Made by a program: the position numbers and the translations under genes. Of a DNA stretch of 6,159 nucleotides, positions 5,966 through 6,159 are shown in pieces. The DNA comes from Microbacterium sp. (GTDB lineage Bacteria > Actinomycetota > Actinomycetes > Actinomycetales > Microbacteriaceae). The stretch covers positions 1 to 6,159 of the forward strand of contig JAITUD010000439.1 of NCBI GenBank assembly GCA_031286555.1, written 5' to 3'. Numbering within the stretch: position 1 is the stretch's first letter; each line of letters opens with the position of its first letter. The notes beneath the pieces are model-generated. The model searched no databases. It was not told the origin of the DNA and saw only the letters and a list, made by a program, of their open reading frames with translations.

Positions 5966-6159
5966 TCAGTCCTGGAACGGCCGGGCGATCACGTCGCCGG
6001 ATGCCGTGAGCAGGACCTCCCAGCCGGCATCCAGCTCGGCGATCGGACGTCCCTCGAGCCAGGTCAAGGTCCAATGCCCGTTCAGTCCCTTGGCCTCGAC
6101 CTCCGCGATGCCGGGCCGCAGCGCCGCCGGGACGGATGCCGGCGGCTCAGCGCCCGCGG
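5966..6159 (-). CDS. Hypothetical protein, C-terminal part (cut by window edge)
   Basis: The minus strand is open from the right edge to a TGA at 5968-5966, giving 63 residues of a C-terminus that I do not recognise. It reads as a Pro/Ala-rich stretch (AGAEPPASVPAALRPG) followed by a probably beta-rich part containing GHWTLTWLEGRPIAELDAGW, and ends VIARPFQD. Codons have the G/C third-position bias of the neighbouring genes, and the ORF stops right before the shared terminator; both support a real gene. Its start, length and function lie outside the window. Confidence 0.65.
   Translation of the reverse strand, partial: AGAEPPASVPAALRPGIAEVEAKGLNGHWTLTWLEGRPIAELDAGWEVLLTASGDVIARPFQD

Noticed and set aside
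1..6159. CRISPR arrays, tRNA/rRNA genes, insertion sequences, toxin-antitoxin or phage genes
   Set aside because: I looked for regularly spaced repeats, cloverleaf-like GC stems, transposase motifs and terminal inverted repeats and saw none; the only regular repeats are the four operator half-sites.

Overview
This window is high-GC DNA whose genes use G/C-rich third codon positions, have few or no U-tracts after hairpins, and are tightly packed. Gene content and protein style suggest a Microbacteriaceae-type actinobacterium, most likely Microbacterium or a close relative. That assignment is inference from style and gene order; no rRNA or other marker is present.

Layout: (1) At the left edge, on the minus strand, lies the N-terminal half of a LysR-family regulator (1-427). 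(2) Divergent from it, across an 87-bp AT-enriched gap, is the two-step threonine catabolic pair: tdh, L-threonine 3-dehydrogenase (515-1558), and kbl, 2-amino-3-ketobutyrate CoA ligase (1579-2763). (3) On the same strand follow a PCMT-like SAM-dependent methyltransferase resembling the FxLD-system RiPP methyltransferases (2812-3993) and a ten-helix EamA/DMT-family exporter (about 4069-4980). (4) Next is a small regulatory cassette: an ArsR-type winged-helix regulator without cysteines (5047-5685), then a tightly coupled 72-residue Arg-rich protein of unknown function (5688-5906). (5) A strong hairpin terminator (5921-5954) separates this cassette from a convergent minus-strand gene cut by the right edge (5966-6159).

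Together, Tdh oxidises threonine to 2-amino-3-ketobutyrate and Kbl cleaves that with CoA to glycine and acetyl-CoA. The divergent LysR protein is the natural candidate regulator. The methyltransferase and the DMT exporter have no obvious functional link to threonine breakdown and sit in short gaps without a recognisable precursor peptide or RiPP enzyme.

The most striking non-coding signal is at 4998-5043. Four perfect 8-bp half-sites (TGCAAAGA twice, then TCTTTGCA twice) are arranged about one common dyad centre. They overlay a -35/-10 pair with a 17-bp spacer whose predicted start falls on or beside the regulator's own ATG. This looks like a self-repressed, leaderless promoter. The function of the 72-residue partner protein is not recognisable and is the best candidate for undescribed biology here.
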